A stretch of DNA of 64,000 nt. It comes from Streptomyces coelicoflavus. Lineage in GTDB: Bacteria > Actinomycetota > Actinomycetes > Streptomycetales > Streptomycetaceae. The DNA lies in contig NZ_BEWB01000013.1 in the NCBI RefSeq assembly GCF_003112555.1, forward strand, positions 247,567 to 311,566, read 5' to 3'. The first letter of the stretch is position 1, and each line of letters starts with the position of its first letter. A program made the translations under genes and the position numbers. This document shows positions 1 to 13,344 of the stretch, in pieces. The notes below the pieces were generated by a model. It had not been told where the DNA came from. It did not search any database and worked only from the letters and a program-made list of their open reading frames with translations.

Positions 1-2
1 TG

Positions 3-59
3 CTGTGCACGGTCGCGGGCGCGGCGTTCATCTGGCTGGTGGTCGGCATCGCGGAGTGA
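3..59 (+). CDS. C-terminal end of an upstream protein (partial)
   Basis: Only the last 18 codons are inside the window, ending at a TGA at 57-59. They contain a short hydrophobic run (AAFIWLVVG) followed by a polar end, so the parent protein may finish in a membrane helix. It converges on cobI with about 20 bp between the stops. The product cannot be identified from this fragment. Confidence 0.5.
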   Translation: MCTVAGAAFIWLVVGIAE

Positions 60-79
60 GCGCCGGCGACGGAAGGCGC

Positions 80-811
80 TCACAACTTCCCGCCCCGCCC
101 GCCCTCGCGCCGGGCGGGCGCGATGAGCGTCGACAGATACGGCAACGGCGCCCCGTCCAGCTCGCCCGCCGGCCGCACCGACTCCTCCGGCAGCCCCAGC
201 GCCGACCCCCACACGGCGTCGTCGAGCCGCCCGCTCTCCCGCAGCGCCTCCGCCACCTCCGCCGCCTGCCGGCCGAACTTGTAGGCGACGACCGTGCCGG
301 GCCCGTGCAGCGCCTCCTTGAGCACGGCCGCCCCGGCGGTGACCGGCACCAGCGTCAACGGCTCCGTGCCCTCCGTCAGCACGGCCCCCGACCGCGCCGC
401 GAGGTCCTGCATGGCGGTGATCCCCGGCACGGTCTCCACGACCGTCCCCGGCACGAGCGCGCCGACGGTCTGGGCGAGGTAGGTGAAGGTCGAGTACACG
501 TTGGGATCACCGATGGTCGCGAACGCGACGGCGGCATGCGCCCGCAGCAGCCCGGCCACCCGCTCCCCGGCCGCGTCCCAGGCCGCCTCGCGCCGCGCCC
601 GGTCGGTGCGCTCGTTCAGCGCGAACACGACCCGCACGATCTTCTCGGCGCCCACGTAGTGCAGCACGGTCGCCTCGGCGCGGCCCCGTTCCCCGGTGTC
701 CATCACCGGTACGACCACGACATCGGCGGCCCGCAGCGCGTTGACGCCCTTCACGGTCACCAGCTCGGGGTCACCGGGCCCGACCCCCACACCGATCAGC
801 CTGCTGCTCAT
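80..811 (-). CDS. cobI: Precorrin-2 C20-methyltransferase
   Basis: A 243-residue SAM-dependent tetrapyrrole methylase that should convert precorrin-2 to precorrin-3A early in corrin-ring synthesis. The N-terminus carries the family signature (GVGVGPGDPELVTVKG, residues about 6-21) and a central IGDPNVYSTFTYL segment, typical of the CobI/CbiL group rather than CobJ or CobM. Length is normal. The ATG was chosen because it overlaps the end of cobB by 4 bp (ATGA). It is the last gene of the minus-strand B12 operon and should be controlled by the upstream riboswitch. An open frame continues upstream but is a shadow of cobB. Confidence 0.9.
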   Translation of the reverse strand: MSSRLIGVGVGPGDPELVTVKGVNALRAADVVVVPVMDTGERGRAEATVLHYVGAEKIVRVVFALNERTDRARREAAWDAAGERVAGLLRAHAAVAFATIGDPNVYSTFTYLAQTVGALVPGTVVETVPGITAMQDLAARSGAVLTEGTEPLTLVPVTAGAAVLKEALHGPGTVVAYKFGRQAAEVAEALRESGRLDDAVWGSALGLPEESVRPAGELDGAPLPYLSTLIAPARREGGRGGKL

Positions 812-2268
812 GACGTCCGGCACCTCTCCACGAACCGACGGGCGACACCGGGCTCGGCCGCCCAGTGCGTGTGCAGATAGCTCGCGTGCACACCGCGCTC
901 CACGAATCCCTCGACGCGCCGCTCGGGCGCCCGCATCCCCCACGCCGGCGCCGCCCCGGCCCCCGGCTCCACCACGGTCCGGTGGAACTCGTGCCCCCGC
1001 ATCCGCGTCCCCGCGCCGGCCAGCGCACTGTCGGACACGGCCACGGCGTCCCGGTAGCCCAGCGTCAGCCGCTCCGACATCCGCGCGGAGGCGTCCAGCA
1101 CCCCGCACATCGGCAACCCGTCCAGCTCCCGGCACAGGTACAGCAGCCCCGCACACTCGGCGGCGACGGGAGCACCGGAGAGCGCCAGCTTGGCCACGGA
1201 CTTCCGCAGCCCCTCGTTGGCGGACAGCTCGGCGGCGTACACCTCGGGGAAACCGCCCCCGACGACGAGCCCCGCGGTCCCCTCGGGCAGCTCCTCGTCC
1301 CGCAGCGGATCGAACGTGACGACCTCGGCCCCGGCGGCGGCGAGCAGCTCGGTGTGCTCGGCGTAGGAGAACGTGAAGGCGGCCCCACCGGCGACGGCGA
1401 CGCGCGCCTTCAGCCCGTCCGGCGCTTGAGGACGAGGCCGTCCAGGCCGAAAGCGGGGGTCCGGGGGCGCAGCCCCCGGGGACGGGACGGGAAGGGGCGG
1501 CGGGGGCGGGAAATCCACGGCCTCGCCCGCGTCCCAAGCCGCACAGGACAACGCACCGGCACTACGCGCCAGCCCGACCAACGCCTCCAGGTCACACCCG
1601 TCGGCAACCTGCGCACCCATCGCCGCCACGGCACCCACCGCATCCGAGCCCCGCTCGGCGACAGGGACCAACCCCAGATGCCGAGAAGGCGTCTCCACGG
1701 GCGCGGCCCTGCGCAACACCCCCAGCACCGGCACCCCGACGGAGTCCACCGCCTCCCGCAACAACACCTCGTGCCGATCGGACGCGACCTTGTTCAGGAT
1801 CACGCCCCCGATCCGTACCTCCGGGTCCCAGGACACGAACCCGTGCACCAGCGCCGCCACCGACCGCGACTGCGACGACGCGTCCACGACCAGCACCACC
1901 GGCGCCCGCAGCAGCTTCGCGACCTGCGCGGTGGAGGCCAGCTCGCCCTCGCCGGCGGCCCCGTCGTACAGCCCCATCACGCCCTCGACCACGGCGATGT
2001 CGCACCCGCGCGCCCCGTGCAGGAACAGCGGCCCGACCAGCTCGGGCCCGCACAGGTACGCGTCGAGGTTGCGGCCCACCCGCCCGGTGGCGAGCGCGTG
2101 GTACCCGGGATCGATGTAGTCGGGCCCGACCTTGTGCGGCGACACGGCGAACCCGCGCCCGGCGAGCGCGGCCATCAGCCCCGTGGCGACGGTGGTCTTG
2201 CCGCTGCCGGACGAGGGCGCGGCGACCACCAGCCGGGGAACGGCGGAGCGGGAGTCGGCGGAGGTCAC
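808..2268 (-). CDS. cobB: Cobyrinate a,c-diamide synthase with an inserted repeat-derived segment
   Basis: A 486-residue two-domain enzyme that amidates the a and c side chains of cobyrinate or hydrogenobyrinate using glutamine and ATP. The N-terminal dethiobiotin-synthetase-like domain has a P-loop (SSGSGKTT, about residue 15). The C-terminal class I glutamine amidotransferase domain has the nucleophile in AAECAGLLYL and a late HEFHRT histidine. The start GTG overlaps the cobO stop as GTGA; another GTG lies one codon upstream. Residues about 250-286, between the domains, are a low-complexity Pro/Arg stretch. Its DNA (1411-1480) is a dispersed Streptomyces repeat also present at 57260-57333. 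The frame is open throughout, so the enzyme is probably functional with an enlarged linker. Confidence 0.9.
   Translation of the reverse strand: MTSADSRSAVPRLVVAAPSSGSGKTTVATGLMAALAGRGFAVSPHKVGPDYIDPGYHALATGRVGRNLDAYLCGPELVGPLFLHGARGCDIAVVEGVMGLYDGAAGEGELASTAQVAKLLRAPVVLVVDASSQSRSVAALVHGFVSWDPEVRIGGVILNKVASDRHEVLLREAVDSVGVPVLGVLRRAAPVETPSRHLGLVPVAERGSDAVGAVAAMGAQVADGCDLEALVGLARSAGALSCAAWDAGEAVDFPPPPPLPVPSPGAAPPDPRFRPGRPRPQAPDGLKARVAVAGGAAFTFSYAEHTELLAAAGAEVVTFDPLRDEELPEGTAGLVVGGGFPEVYAAELSANEGLRKSVAKLALSGAPVAAECAGLLYLCRELDGLPMCGVLDASARMSERLTLGYRDAVAVSDSALAGAGTRMRGHEFHRTVVEPGAGAAPAWGMRAPERRVEGFVERGVHASYLHTHWAAEPGVARRFVERCRTS
1411..1480. repeat. Dispersed Streptomyces repeat, copy 1 (inside cobB)
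   Basis: About 70 bp beginning CAGCCCGTCCGGCG and running through GGGGGCGCAGCC. It matches 57260-57333 with about five differences over the shared length. On the minus strand it is read in frame as part of CobB. Its right end contains a short GC hairpin (GGGGGC/GCCCCC). Confidence 0.85.
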
Positions 2269-2864
2269 CACTCGATGCCCCTCTGCCCCTTCTGCCCCGC
2301 GTCCATCGGGTGCTTGACCTTGGACATGTCGGTGACGAGATCGGCGCACTCGACCAGGGCGCCGGGCGCGTTCCGCCCGGTGATCACGACATGCTGGGTC
2401 CCGGGCCGGGCGCGCAGCACCGACACCACCTCGTCGGTGTCGACCCACCCCCAGTGCATCGGATAGGCGAACTCGTCCAGCACGTACAGCCTGTACGTCT
2501 CGGCGGCCAGGTCCCGCTTGACCTGCTCCCAGCCCTCCCGGGCCTTCTCCTCGTTGTCCAGCTGCGCGTCGCGCTGCACCCAGGACCAGCCCTCGCCCAT
2601 CTTGTGCCAGTCGACCGATCCGCCCTCGCCGCTGGCGCCGAGCACCCGCAGGGCGTTCTCCTCGCCGACCTTCCACTTCGCCGACTTGACGAACTGGAAC
2701 ACCCCGATCGGCCACCCCTGGTTCCAGGCCCGCAGCGCCAGCCCGAAGGCGGCGGTGGACTTGCCCTTCCCGACGCCCGTGTGCACCACGACCAGCGGAC
2801 GATTACGCCGCTGACGGGTCGTCAACCCGTCGTCCGGCACGACACTCGGCTTGCCCTGCGGCAT
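2265..2864 (-). CDS. cobO: Cob(I)yrinic acid a,c-diamide adenosyltransferase
   Basis: A 199-residue BtuR/CobO-type ATP:corrinoid adenosyltransferase, which attaches the 5'-deoxyadenosyl group to the reduced cobalt. The P-loop reads GVGKGKSTAAF at about residues 31-41, followed by the family motif GVFQFVKS, and LYVLDEF provides the Walker B-like strand. Length is standard for the family. The ATG overlaps the chelatase stop by one base (TAATG), and the 3' end overlaps cobB. This supports translational coupling in the B12 operon, directly after cobalt insertion in pathway order. Confidence 0.92.
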   Translation of the reverse strand: MPQGKPSVVPDDGLTTRQRRNRPLVVVHTGVGKGKSTAAFGLALRAWNQGWPIGVFQFVKSAKWKVGEENALRVLGASGEGGSVDWHKMGEGWSWVQRDAQLDNEEKAREGWEQVKRDLAAETYRLYVLDEFAYPMHWGWVDTDEVVSVLRARPGTQHVVITGRNAPGALVECADLVTDMSKVKHPMDAGQKGQRGIEW

Positions 2865-4882
2865 TACGCGGCCCTCCTGCTGCCCTGAACGTCCTTCACG
2901 AGCCCGGCGATGGAGTCCGCCCGCAGCTCGTCCAGCGTCACCGCGGTACCGCCCAGCTCACCCGCGAGCTGCCCGGCGAGCCCGAGCCGCACGGGACCCG
3001 ACTCGCAGTCCACGACGACGGACGCGGTGCCCTCGGCGGCGAACAGCCGCGCGGCACGCGTCGCGAGCGCGACGGGCTCCGGACCGCCCGTGGCCCGGCC
3101 GTCCGTCACGACGACCACCAGCGGCCTGCGAGCCGGATCCCGCAACCGCTCCACCCGCAGCACCTCGTGGGCGCGCAGCAGCCCGGCGGCCAGCGGCGTA
3201 CGGCCCCCGGTGGGCAGCGACTCCAGCCGTACCGCCGCCGCGTCCACCGACGAGGTCGGCGGCAGCGCCACGTCGGCCGCCGCACCCCGGAAGGTCACCA
3301 GCCCCACCTTGTCCCGCCGCTGGTAGGCGTCCAGCAGCAGCGACAGCACGGCACCCTTGACCGCGCTCATCCGCTGCCGCGCGGCCATCGACCCGGAGGC
3401 GTCCACGACGAACAGCACGAGGTTGCCCTCACGCCCCTCGCGGCTCGCCTGCCGCAGATCGTCCCGGCGCACCACGAGCCCCGGCCCGCTGCGGCCCCGG
3501 GCCCGCTGGTGCGGCGCGGCGGCCTGCACGGTCGCGGCCAGGTGCAGCTTCGTCAGCGCGCCCCGCGGCCGCCGGGCGCCCGTCGTCCTGCCGTGCTCGG
3601 TCCGCGCCCGCGAACGCCTCCCGGCCGCACCCTGACCCAGCCCCGGCACGCTCAGCACCTTGGTGCGGAACGGCTCGGCGGACCGTGCGGGAGACTGCTC
3701 ACCGGCACCGCCGGAAGGCTGCGGCTCGCCACCCTCCCCGGCTTCGGGGCGCGCGGCGGCGTCCCCGTCCCCCTGGGGCGCGTCGTCGGGCTCGGGCTGC
3801 CCACCGGGGCCGCCTCCGGGCCCCGGGTCCGGGTCGTCGTCCCCGTCCCCGTCGTCGCCCGGGCCGTCCTGCCCGCCGAACTCCTCCAGCGTCTCGTCCA
3901 GCTTGTCCTCGTCGAGCCCCGGCGCGTCGAAGGGATTCCGCCGCCGCCGGTGCGGCAGCGCCAGCAGCGCCGCCTGCCGCACGTCCTCCGCGCGTACGTC
4001 CGTCCGCCCGGCCCACGCCGCCAGCGCGGTGGCCGTGCGCGCCATCACGATGTCGGCCCGCATGCCGTCCACCTCGAAGGCGGCACAGGTCGCCGCGATC
4101 TGCCGCAGCGCCCCGTCGCCCAGCCGCACCGACGGCAGCAGCTCCCGCGCCGCCACGATCCGCGCCCGTACGGCGGCCTCCTCGTCGGCCCAGCGCGCGG
4201 CGAAACCGGCCGGGTCGTCGTCGTACGCCAGCCGGCGCCGGACGACCTCGACCCGCTGGTCGGGCTCGCGCGAGGCGGCGACCTCGACGGTGAGTCCGAA
4301 CCGGTCCAGCAACTGCGGCCGCAGCTCGCCCTCTTCGGGGTTCATGGTCCCGACGAGCAGGAACCGTGCGGCATGCCGCACCGACACACCCTCGCGCTCG
4401 ACGTAGGAGGCGCCCATCGCGGCGGCGTCGAGGAGCAGGTCGACGAGATGGTCGTGGAGCAGGTTGACCTCGTCGACGTACAGGATCCCGCGGTGCGCGT
4501 CGGCCAGCAGGCCCGGCTCGAAGGCCTTCACGCCCTCCGCCAGCGCCCGCTCGATGTCGAGGGCGCCCACCAGCCGGTCCTCGGAGGCCCCGACGGGCAG
4601 CTCGACCATGCGGGCCGCACGCGAGGCGAAGGCGCCCGGCGCGTGCGGGCCGTCCGGGCAGCCCGGGTCGGGGGAGTCGGGATCGCAGGAGAAACGGCAC
4701 CCGGAGACGACGTCCACCTCCGGCATCAGCGCGGACAACGCCCGCACCGCCGTGGACTTCGCGGTGCCCTTCTCGCCGCGCACCAGCACACCGCCGACGG
4801 CCGGGCTCACTGCGTTCAGAAGCAGGGCCAGGCGGAGATCTTCCTGTCCGACCAGGGCAGTAAAGGGATAGGGCGTGCTCAC
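2864..4882 (-). CDS. Fused ChlI/ChlD-type magnesium/cobalt chelatase subunit
   Basis: A 672-residue protein joining a ChlI-type AAA+ ATPase to a ChlD-type VWA domain. The AAA+ part has a Walker A of GEKGTAKST near residue 35 and a Walker B of LYVDEVNLL. A long acidic, Pro/Gly-rich linker follows (about 330-430). The C-terminal VWA domain has the MIDAS motif DASGS near residue 497. By family knowledge such proteins drive metal insertion with a CobN/ChlH-type large subunit. Here cobN is the neighbour, so cobaltochelatase is the likely role, replacing separate CobS and CobT. The GTG start (VSTPYPFTALVGQ) was chosen because the conserved domain starts there; the longer open frame runs back through the CRISPR-like unit. 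Confidence 0.88.
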   Translation of the reverse strand: MSTPYPFTALVGQEDLRLALLLNAVSPAVGGVLVRGEKGTAKSTAVRALSALMPEVDVVSGCRFSCDPDSPDPGCPDGPHAPGAFASRAARMVELPVGASEDRLVGALDIERALAEGVKAFEPGLLADAHRGILYVDEVNLLHDHLVDLLLDAAAMGASYVEREGVSVRHAARFLLVGTMNPEEGELRPQLLDRFGLTVEVAASREPDQRVEVVRRRLAYDDDPAGFAARWADEEAAVRARIVAARELLPSVRLGDGALRQIAATCAAFEVDGMRADIVMARTATALAAWAGRTDVRAEDVRQAALLALPHRRRRNPFDAPGLDEDKLDETLEEFGGQDGPGDDGDGDDDPDPGPGGGPGGQPEPDDAPQGDGDAAARPEAGEGGEPQPSGGAGEQSPARSAEPFRTKVLSVPGLGQGAAGRRSRARTEHGRTTGARRPRGALTKLHLAATVQAAAPHQRARGRSGPGLVVRRDDLRQASREGREGNLVLFVVDASGSMAARQRMSAVKGAVLSLLLDAYQRRDKVGLVTFRGAAADVALPPTSSVDAAAVRLESLPTGGRTPLAAGLLRAHEVLRVERLRDPARRPLVVVVTDGRATGGPEPVALATRAARLFAAEGTASVVVDCESGPVRLGLAGQLAGELGGTAVTLDELRADSIAGLVKDVQGSRRAA

Positions 4883-4956
4883 GCGGTGATCACTCCTTCG
4901 AGGGAAACGCGCCAAGACCACTCGCGGCGGGGCCGCAGAGCCGTCATGGTCGAAGC

Positions 4957-5046
4957 TTGTTCCCCGCCGACGCGGGGATGGTCCTGCCGTGTCACCAGCG
5001 GTAGGCGGTGTGCTGGTGTGCTCCCCGCACTCGCGGGGATCTCCAG
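4957..5046 (+). CRISPR. Two-repeat, type I-E-like CRISPR unit in the cobN-chelatase gap
   Basis: Two 29-nt repeats at 4957-4985 and 5018-5046 flank one 32-nt spacer (4986-5017), an exact 61-nt period typical of type I-E arrays. Both contain CCCCGC-N4-GCGGGGAT; the second begins with the canonical GTGCTCCCCGC. The first copy is degenerate at its left edge and the second at its right. No cas gene is in the window. It lies in the 169-bp gap inside the B12 operon, so it may be transcribed as part of that mRNA, in antisense orientation to the repeat. Confidence 0.7.
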
Positions 5047-5051
5047 GGGGA

Positions 5052-8698
<3,647 letters not shown>

Positions 8699-8702
<4 letters not shown>

Positions 8703-10231
8703 GCGGGCGCTCCCGGTGGAATGAAGGGCAGTCCTTGCGGCGCGCCGGACTCGATGAGCCGCCACAGCGCGTCGGTGTCCGCGTGGTGTTCGATCAGGTC
8801 GCCGAGCCGGTCGAGCTGCTCCTCGCGCAGCGCGGCGAACGAGGTGTCGGGGGCGGGCACGAAGCGGCGGCCCGCGGCGGCGGCCACCTCGCGCAGGAAC
8901 GCCCGCCGGAAGCCGTCCGACTCCAGCGAGCCGTGCCAGTGCGTGCCCCAGGTCTGGCCGACCCGGCAGCCGTCCAGGCTGCGTCCTCTGTCATCAGAGA
9001 TGAACGCATCACCTTCCACGACTTCGGCGACCCCGTGGTGGATCTCGTATCCCTCGACGCGCTCGCCGAGGGCCTCGCCCACCGGCCGGGTGAGGGTCTT
9101 CTCGCGGTCGAACCGCACCCGTACGGGCAGCAGCCCGAGCCCGTCCACGTGCCCGGCGCGCGACTCGACCTCGTCGTCGATGTGCTCCCCGAGGAGCTGG
9201 AAACCGCCGCAGATGCCGAGCACGGGCCGCTGCTCGGCCACCCTGCGCACGATCGCCTCCGCGAGCCCCCGCTCCCGCAGCCACTCCAGCGCCCGGACCG
9301 TCCCGCGCGTCCCCGGCACGATCACCAGGTCGGCGTCGGCCAGCTCCTCCGGCCGGTCCACGAACCGCACCACGACGCCCGGTTCGGCGGCCAGCGCGTC
9401 CACGTCCGTGAAGTTGGACATCAGCGGGACCGCGCAGACGGCGACCCGCAGCACGTCCTCGCCGACCGGCGGGGCGACGACGGACTCCCGCACGGTCCCG
9501 CGCAGGGAGACGCGCAGTCCGTCCTCCTCGTCGATGCCGAGCCCGTGCCGGAAGGGCAGCACGCCGTACGTCCGCCGCCCGGTGAGCCCGTGGAGCATGT
9601 CCAACCCCGGTTCCAGGAGCGACACGTCACCCCGGAACTTGTTCACGAGGAACCCGGCGACCAGCGCCTGGTCCTCGGGCGCCAGCAGTGCCACCGTGCC
9701 GAAGAAGGAGGCGAAGACGCCCCCGCGGTCGATGTCGCCGACGACGAGGACGGGCAGTCGGGCGCCCCGGGCGATCCCCATGTTGACGATGTCGGTGCGG
9801 CGCAGGTTGATCTCGGCCGGGCTGCCCGCCCCTTCGCAGATCACCGCGTCGTACGTGCCGCGCAGTTCGGCGAGCGAGTCGAGCACCGTGCCGAGCAGCC
9901 GCTCCTGGCGCCCGCCGTGGTAGCCGCGGGCGCTCATCTCGCCGACCGGTCTGCCGAGCAGCACGACCTGGCTGCTGCGTTCCCCGCCGGGCTTGAGCAG
10001 GACCGGGTTCATGTGTGCGGTCGGCTCCACCCGGCAGGCCTGGGCCTGCATGGCCTGGGCCCGTCCGATCTCGGCGCCCTCGCGGGTCACGAAGGAGTTC
10101 AGCGACATGTTCTGCGCCTTGAACGGCGCCACCTTCACGCCCTGGCGCACCAGCCAGCGGCAGATCCCGGCGGTGACGACGCTCTTGCCGGCGTCGGAGG
10201 TGGTGCCGGCGACGAGCAGGCCACCGTTCAT
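8699..10231 (-). CDS. cobQ: Cobyric acid synthase
   Basis: A 510-residue glutamine-dependent amidase (CobQ/CbiP) that amidates positions b, d, e and g of adenosylcobyrinic acid a,c-diamide. The N-terminal P-loop-like motif is GTTSDAGKS (residues about 8-16), followed by KAQNMSLNSFVT and QAMQAQACRVEP, highly conserved in CobQ. The glutamine amidotransferase nucleophile is in GICGGFQLLGEH (about residue 337), and the C-terminal histidine is in GTHWHGSLE. The ATG overlaps cbiB by 4 bp and the stop overlaps cobN by 4 bp, so three genes are coupled. Confidence 0.94.
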
Positions 10232-11214
10232 GACGTACGTCCCTTCGTGACGCCCCGGTTCTTCAGGGAGGCGGTCCCGCTCGCGAGCAGTCGCACGCCC
10301 GCGCACACGCCCAGCGCCAGCCCGCCCACGCGCCGGGAGAGGCGTACGGCCCGCGCGATGTCGCCGGAACCGGCGCGTACGGCGCGTCCCGCGGCGCCGT
10401 TGAGGACGGGCCGGTGTTCCACCCGGCCGCCGTACGAGAGCGTCCCGCCCAGCCGCACGCCCAGGGCGCCCGCGAACGAGGCCTCCACGGGCCCGGCGTT
10501 GGGGCTCGGGTGCCGCCCGGCGTCCGCACGCCAGGCCCGTACGGCGCCCCGCGGGTCGCCACCGGCGACGGTGGTCAGCACGGCGGTGAGGCGGGCGCCG
10601 GGCCAGCCCGCGAGGTCGTCGAGGCGGGCCGAGGCCCAGCCGTAGCGGCGATACCTGGGCGACCTGTGGCCGACCATGGCGTCCAGGGTGTTCACGGCCC
10701 GGAAGCCGAGCAGTCCGGGCACCCCGGCCACGGCGCCCCACACCAGGGCGCCCACCACCGCGTCGGAGGTGTTCTCGGCGACGGACTCCACGACGGCCCG
10801 GGCGATCCCGTCGGCGTCCAGTGCCTGCGGGTCCCGCCCGCACAGGTGCGGCAGCCGGGCCCGGGCCGCCTCGACGTCCCCGGCCTCCAGGGCCCGGCCG
10901 ATCGCGTCCGCCTCGCGGGCGAGCGACGTACCGCCGACGACGGCCCAGGTGGCCGCCGCGGTCAGTGCGACCGAGGCGGCGGGGGAGCGGCGTACGGCAC
11001 GGGAGGCGGCCAGCCCGAGGGCGGCGGTGCCACCGGCGCACACGGCGGTGTGCAGGGCGCCCCAGCCCCGGTGGTCCCGCCACAGCACCCGTTCCACGGC
11101 GCCCGCGGCACGGCCGAACGCGGCGACCGGGTGTCCGCGGCGCGGGTCGCCGAGGAGGAGGTCACCGAGGAGGCCGGCGGCGGCGCCGTACGCGAAGACG
11201 CGTCCGGCACGCAT
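10228..11214 (-). CDS. cbiB: Cobalamin biosynthesis protein CbiB/CobD (adenosylcobinamide-phosphate synthase)
   Basis: A 328-residue integral membrane protein that attaches the aminopropanol or its phosphate to adenosylcobyric acid. The N-terminus GLLGDLLLGDPRRGHPVAAFGR and the internal ENTSDAVVGAL, VNTLDAMVGHRSPRY and PSPNAGPVEASFAGALGVRLGG are classic family signatures. It is the first gene of the B12 operon, immediately downstream of the cobalamin riboswitch. No strong Shine-Dalgarno sequence is visible before the ATG, which fits control of ribosome access by the riboswitch. Confidence 0.93.
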   Translation of the reverse strand: MRAGRVFAYGAAAGLLGDLLLGDPRRGHPVAAFGRAAGAVERVLWRDHRGWGALHTAVCAGGTAALGLAASRAVRRSPAASVALTAAATWAVVGGTSLAREADAIGRALEAGDVEAARARLPHLCGRDPQALDADGIARAVVESVAENTSDAVVGALVWGAVAGVPGLLGFRAVNTLDAMVGHRSPRYRRYGWASARLDDLAGWPGARLTAVLTTVAGGDPRGAVRAWRADAGRHPSPNAGPVEASFAGALGVRLGGTLSYGGRVEHRPVLNGAAGRAVRAGSGDIARAVRLSRRVGGLALGVCAGVRLLASGTASLKNRGVTKGRTS

Positions 11215-11319
11215 GGGCTCAGCCGGTCACACGGGCAGGAAGGCACCTGGTACTGGGCGTCGAGCGGTGGCGGCAGCCGGGCATCGCGTCATGTCCTCAC
11301 TCAGGGTGTCCACGCCCTG

Positions 11320-11460
11320 GTTCGAAGAGTCCGGCGGTGAGAGTTCCTGGCTCCCGGGGGTCCTGATCCCCGGTCACAGTGGCGGGACCGCGCCGGATTC
11401 GCACCGGGCTTCCTCTCCTGCCGCCGTAGATGGCCCCGGAAGTCCACCACGGCCCGCGAA
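11320..11460 (-). promoter_or_regulatory. Cobalamin (AdoCbl) riboswitch
   Basis: On the minus strand the leader contains the conserved core GGTGCGAATCC (complement of 11395-11405), then the B12 box GCCACTG (complement of 11377-11383), then the AGCCAGGAACTC block (complement of about 11340-11353). Order and spacing match the cobalamin riboswitch. The rest of the leader (11215-11320) is presumably the expression platform. By family knowledge, ligand binding would reduce translation or transcription of cbiB and the six genes behind it. Confidence 0.9.
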
Positions 11461-11469
11461 CACCCGTCA

Positions 11470-11482
11470 ACCTGGCGTTGAC
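11470..11482 (-). promoter_or_regulatory. Possible promoter element upstream of the riboswitch
   Basis: A small inverted repeat (GTCAAC...GTTGAC) lies at about 11466-11482. On the minus strand it offers a TTGACG -35-like hexamer, but the -10 candidate 18 bp downstream (TGGACT) is weak. The whole 11215-11612 stretch holds no gene, only this element, the riboswitch and the terminator of the next transcript. Confidence 0.3.
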
Positions 11483-11543
11483 CTGCGACGGGGGAGTGTG
11501 CGAAGGCCCACACCCCGAGGGTGTGCGCCGGCACGCGAAGAGG

Positions 11544-11580
11544 CGGGGCGCGGAACGGTTCGAGTCCGTTCCGCGCCCCG
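11544..11580 (-). terminator. Strong hairpin terminator after the Pit transcript
   Basis: A perfect 15-bp GC stem (11544-11558 with 11566-11580) and 7-nt loop, just downstream of the small membrane gene on the minus strand and upstream of the B12 leader. It separates the two transcripts. There is no T-run, as is usual in Streptomyces. Confidence 0.8.
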
Positions 11581-11612
11581 CCCCGGGGCGTGCGCGGTGG
11601 TGCGCGGAGCGC

Positions 11613-11834
11613 TCAGGCGACGATCAGATAGATCCCGTACGCCACCGCCGCCGTGCAGGCCGCGAAGCACGCGTACGCGCCGGTGACCGCGAGGGCCGCG
11701 GAGCCGCCCTGGGCGGCGGCCCGCTCCTGGCGGGAGAGGCCGACGATGCCGAGGGTGAACAGGCCCACCAGGGCCACCGTGACCACGAGGCTGATGCCGA
11801 AGACGGAGCCGAGGGCTGCCCAGTCGATGCTCAT
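11613..11834 (-). CDS. Small two-helix membrane protein, unknown function
   Basis: A 73-residue protein with a hydrophobic segment at about residues 8-33, a polar loop containing RQERAAAQGG, and a second at about 45-72. It starts 34 bp after the Pit transporter stop on the same strand and is followed by a strong terminator, so it is almost certainly co-transcribed with pit. No recognised domain. An accessory role to phosphate uptake is suggested only by position. Confidence 0.75.
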   Translation of the reverse strand: MSIDWAALGSVFGISLVVTVALVGLFTLGIVGLSRQERAAAQGGSAALAVTGAYACFAACTAAVAYGIYLIVA

Positions 11835-11868
11835 GGAGGTTCGCTTCCTTCGTACCCGGTTCGCGGGC

Positions 11869-13125
<1,257 letters not shown>

Positions 13126-13165
13126 TTACCCAGGCAATCGTTCGAGGTCGTTGGCGCGTCGAACG

Positions 13166-13194
13166 TAGGTAACCAGGGTGAACGGAAGATGAAC
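13166..13194 (-). promoter_or_regulatory. PHO box (PhoP direct repeats) upstream of pit
   Basis: Reading the minus strand from 13194, GTTCATC is followed exactly 11 nt later (13183) by GTTCACC, then by a degenerate third unit starting GTTACCT. Streptomyces PhoP binds 11-nt direct repeats of the GTTCACC type, and the site sits about 40-70 bp before the pit start codon. Confidence 0.75.
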
Positions 13195-13344
13195 TGGGCA
13201 GGGCGCCACGGTGACCGGAAGCGGTGCCGGAACCTCCCTCTGCGTGGCCGCTCCGGTGCTCTCCGGAGACGCGCCTGGCAGGATCGCCGGAAAGCCGTTC
13301 GGCGACGGGTCGTGAGTGGCGTCCGGGACGCCCGGGAGGAGACG

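Noticed and set aside
11544..11580. tRNA-like T-arm (GGTTCGAGTCC) inside a 15-bp stem
   Set aside because: No acceptor, D or anticodon arms are present; the stem is a terminator after the Pit transcript.
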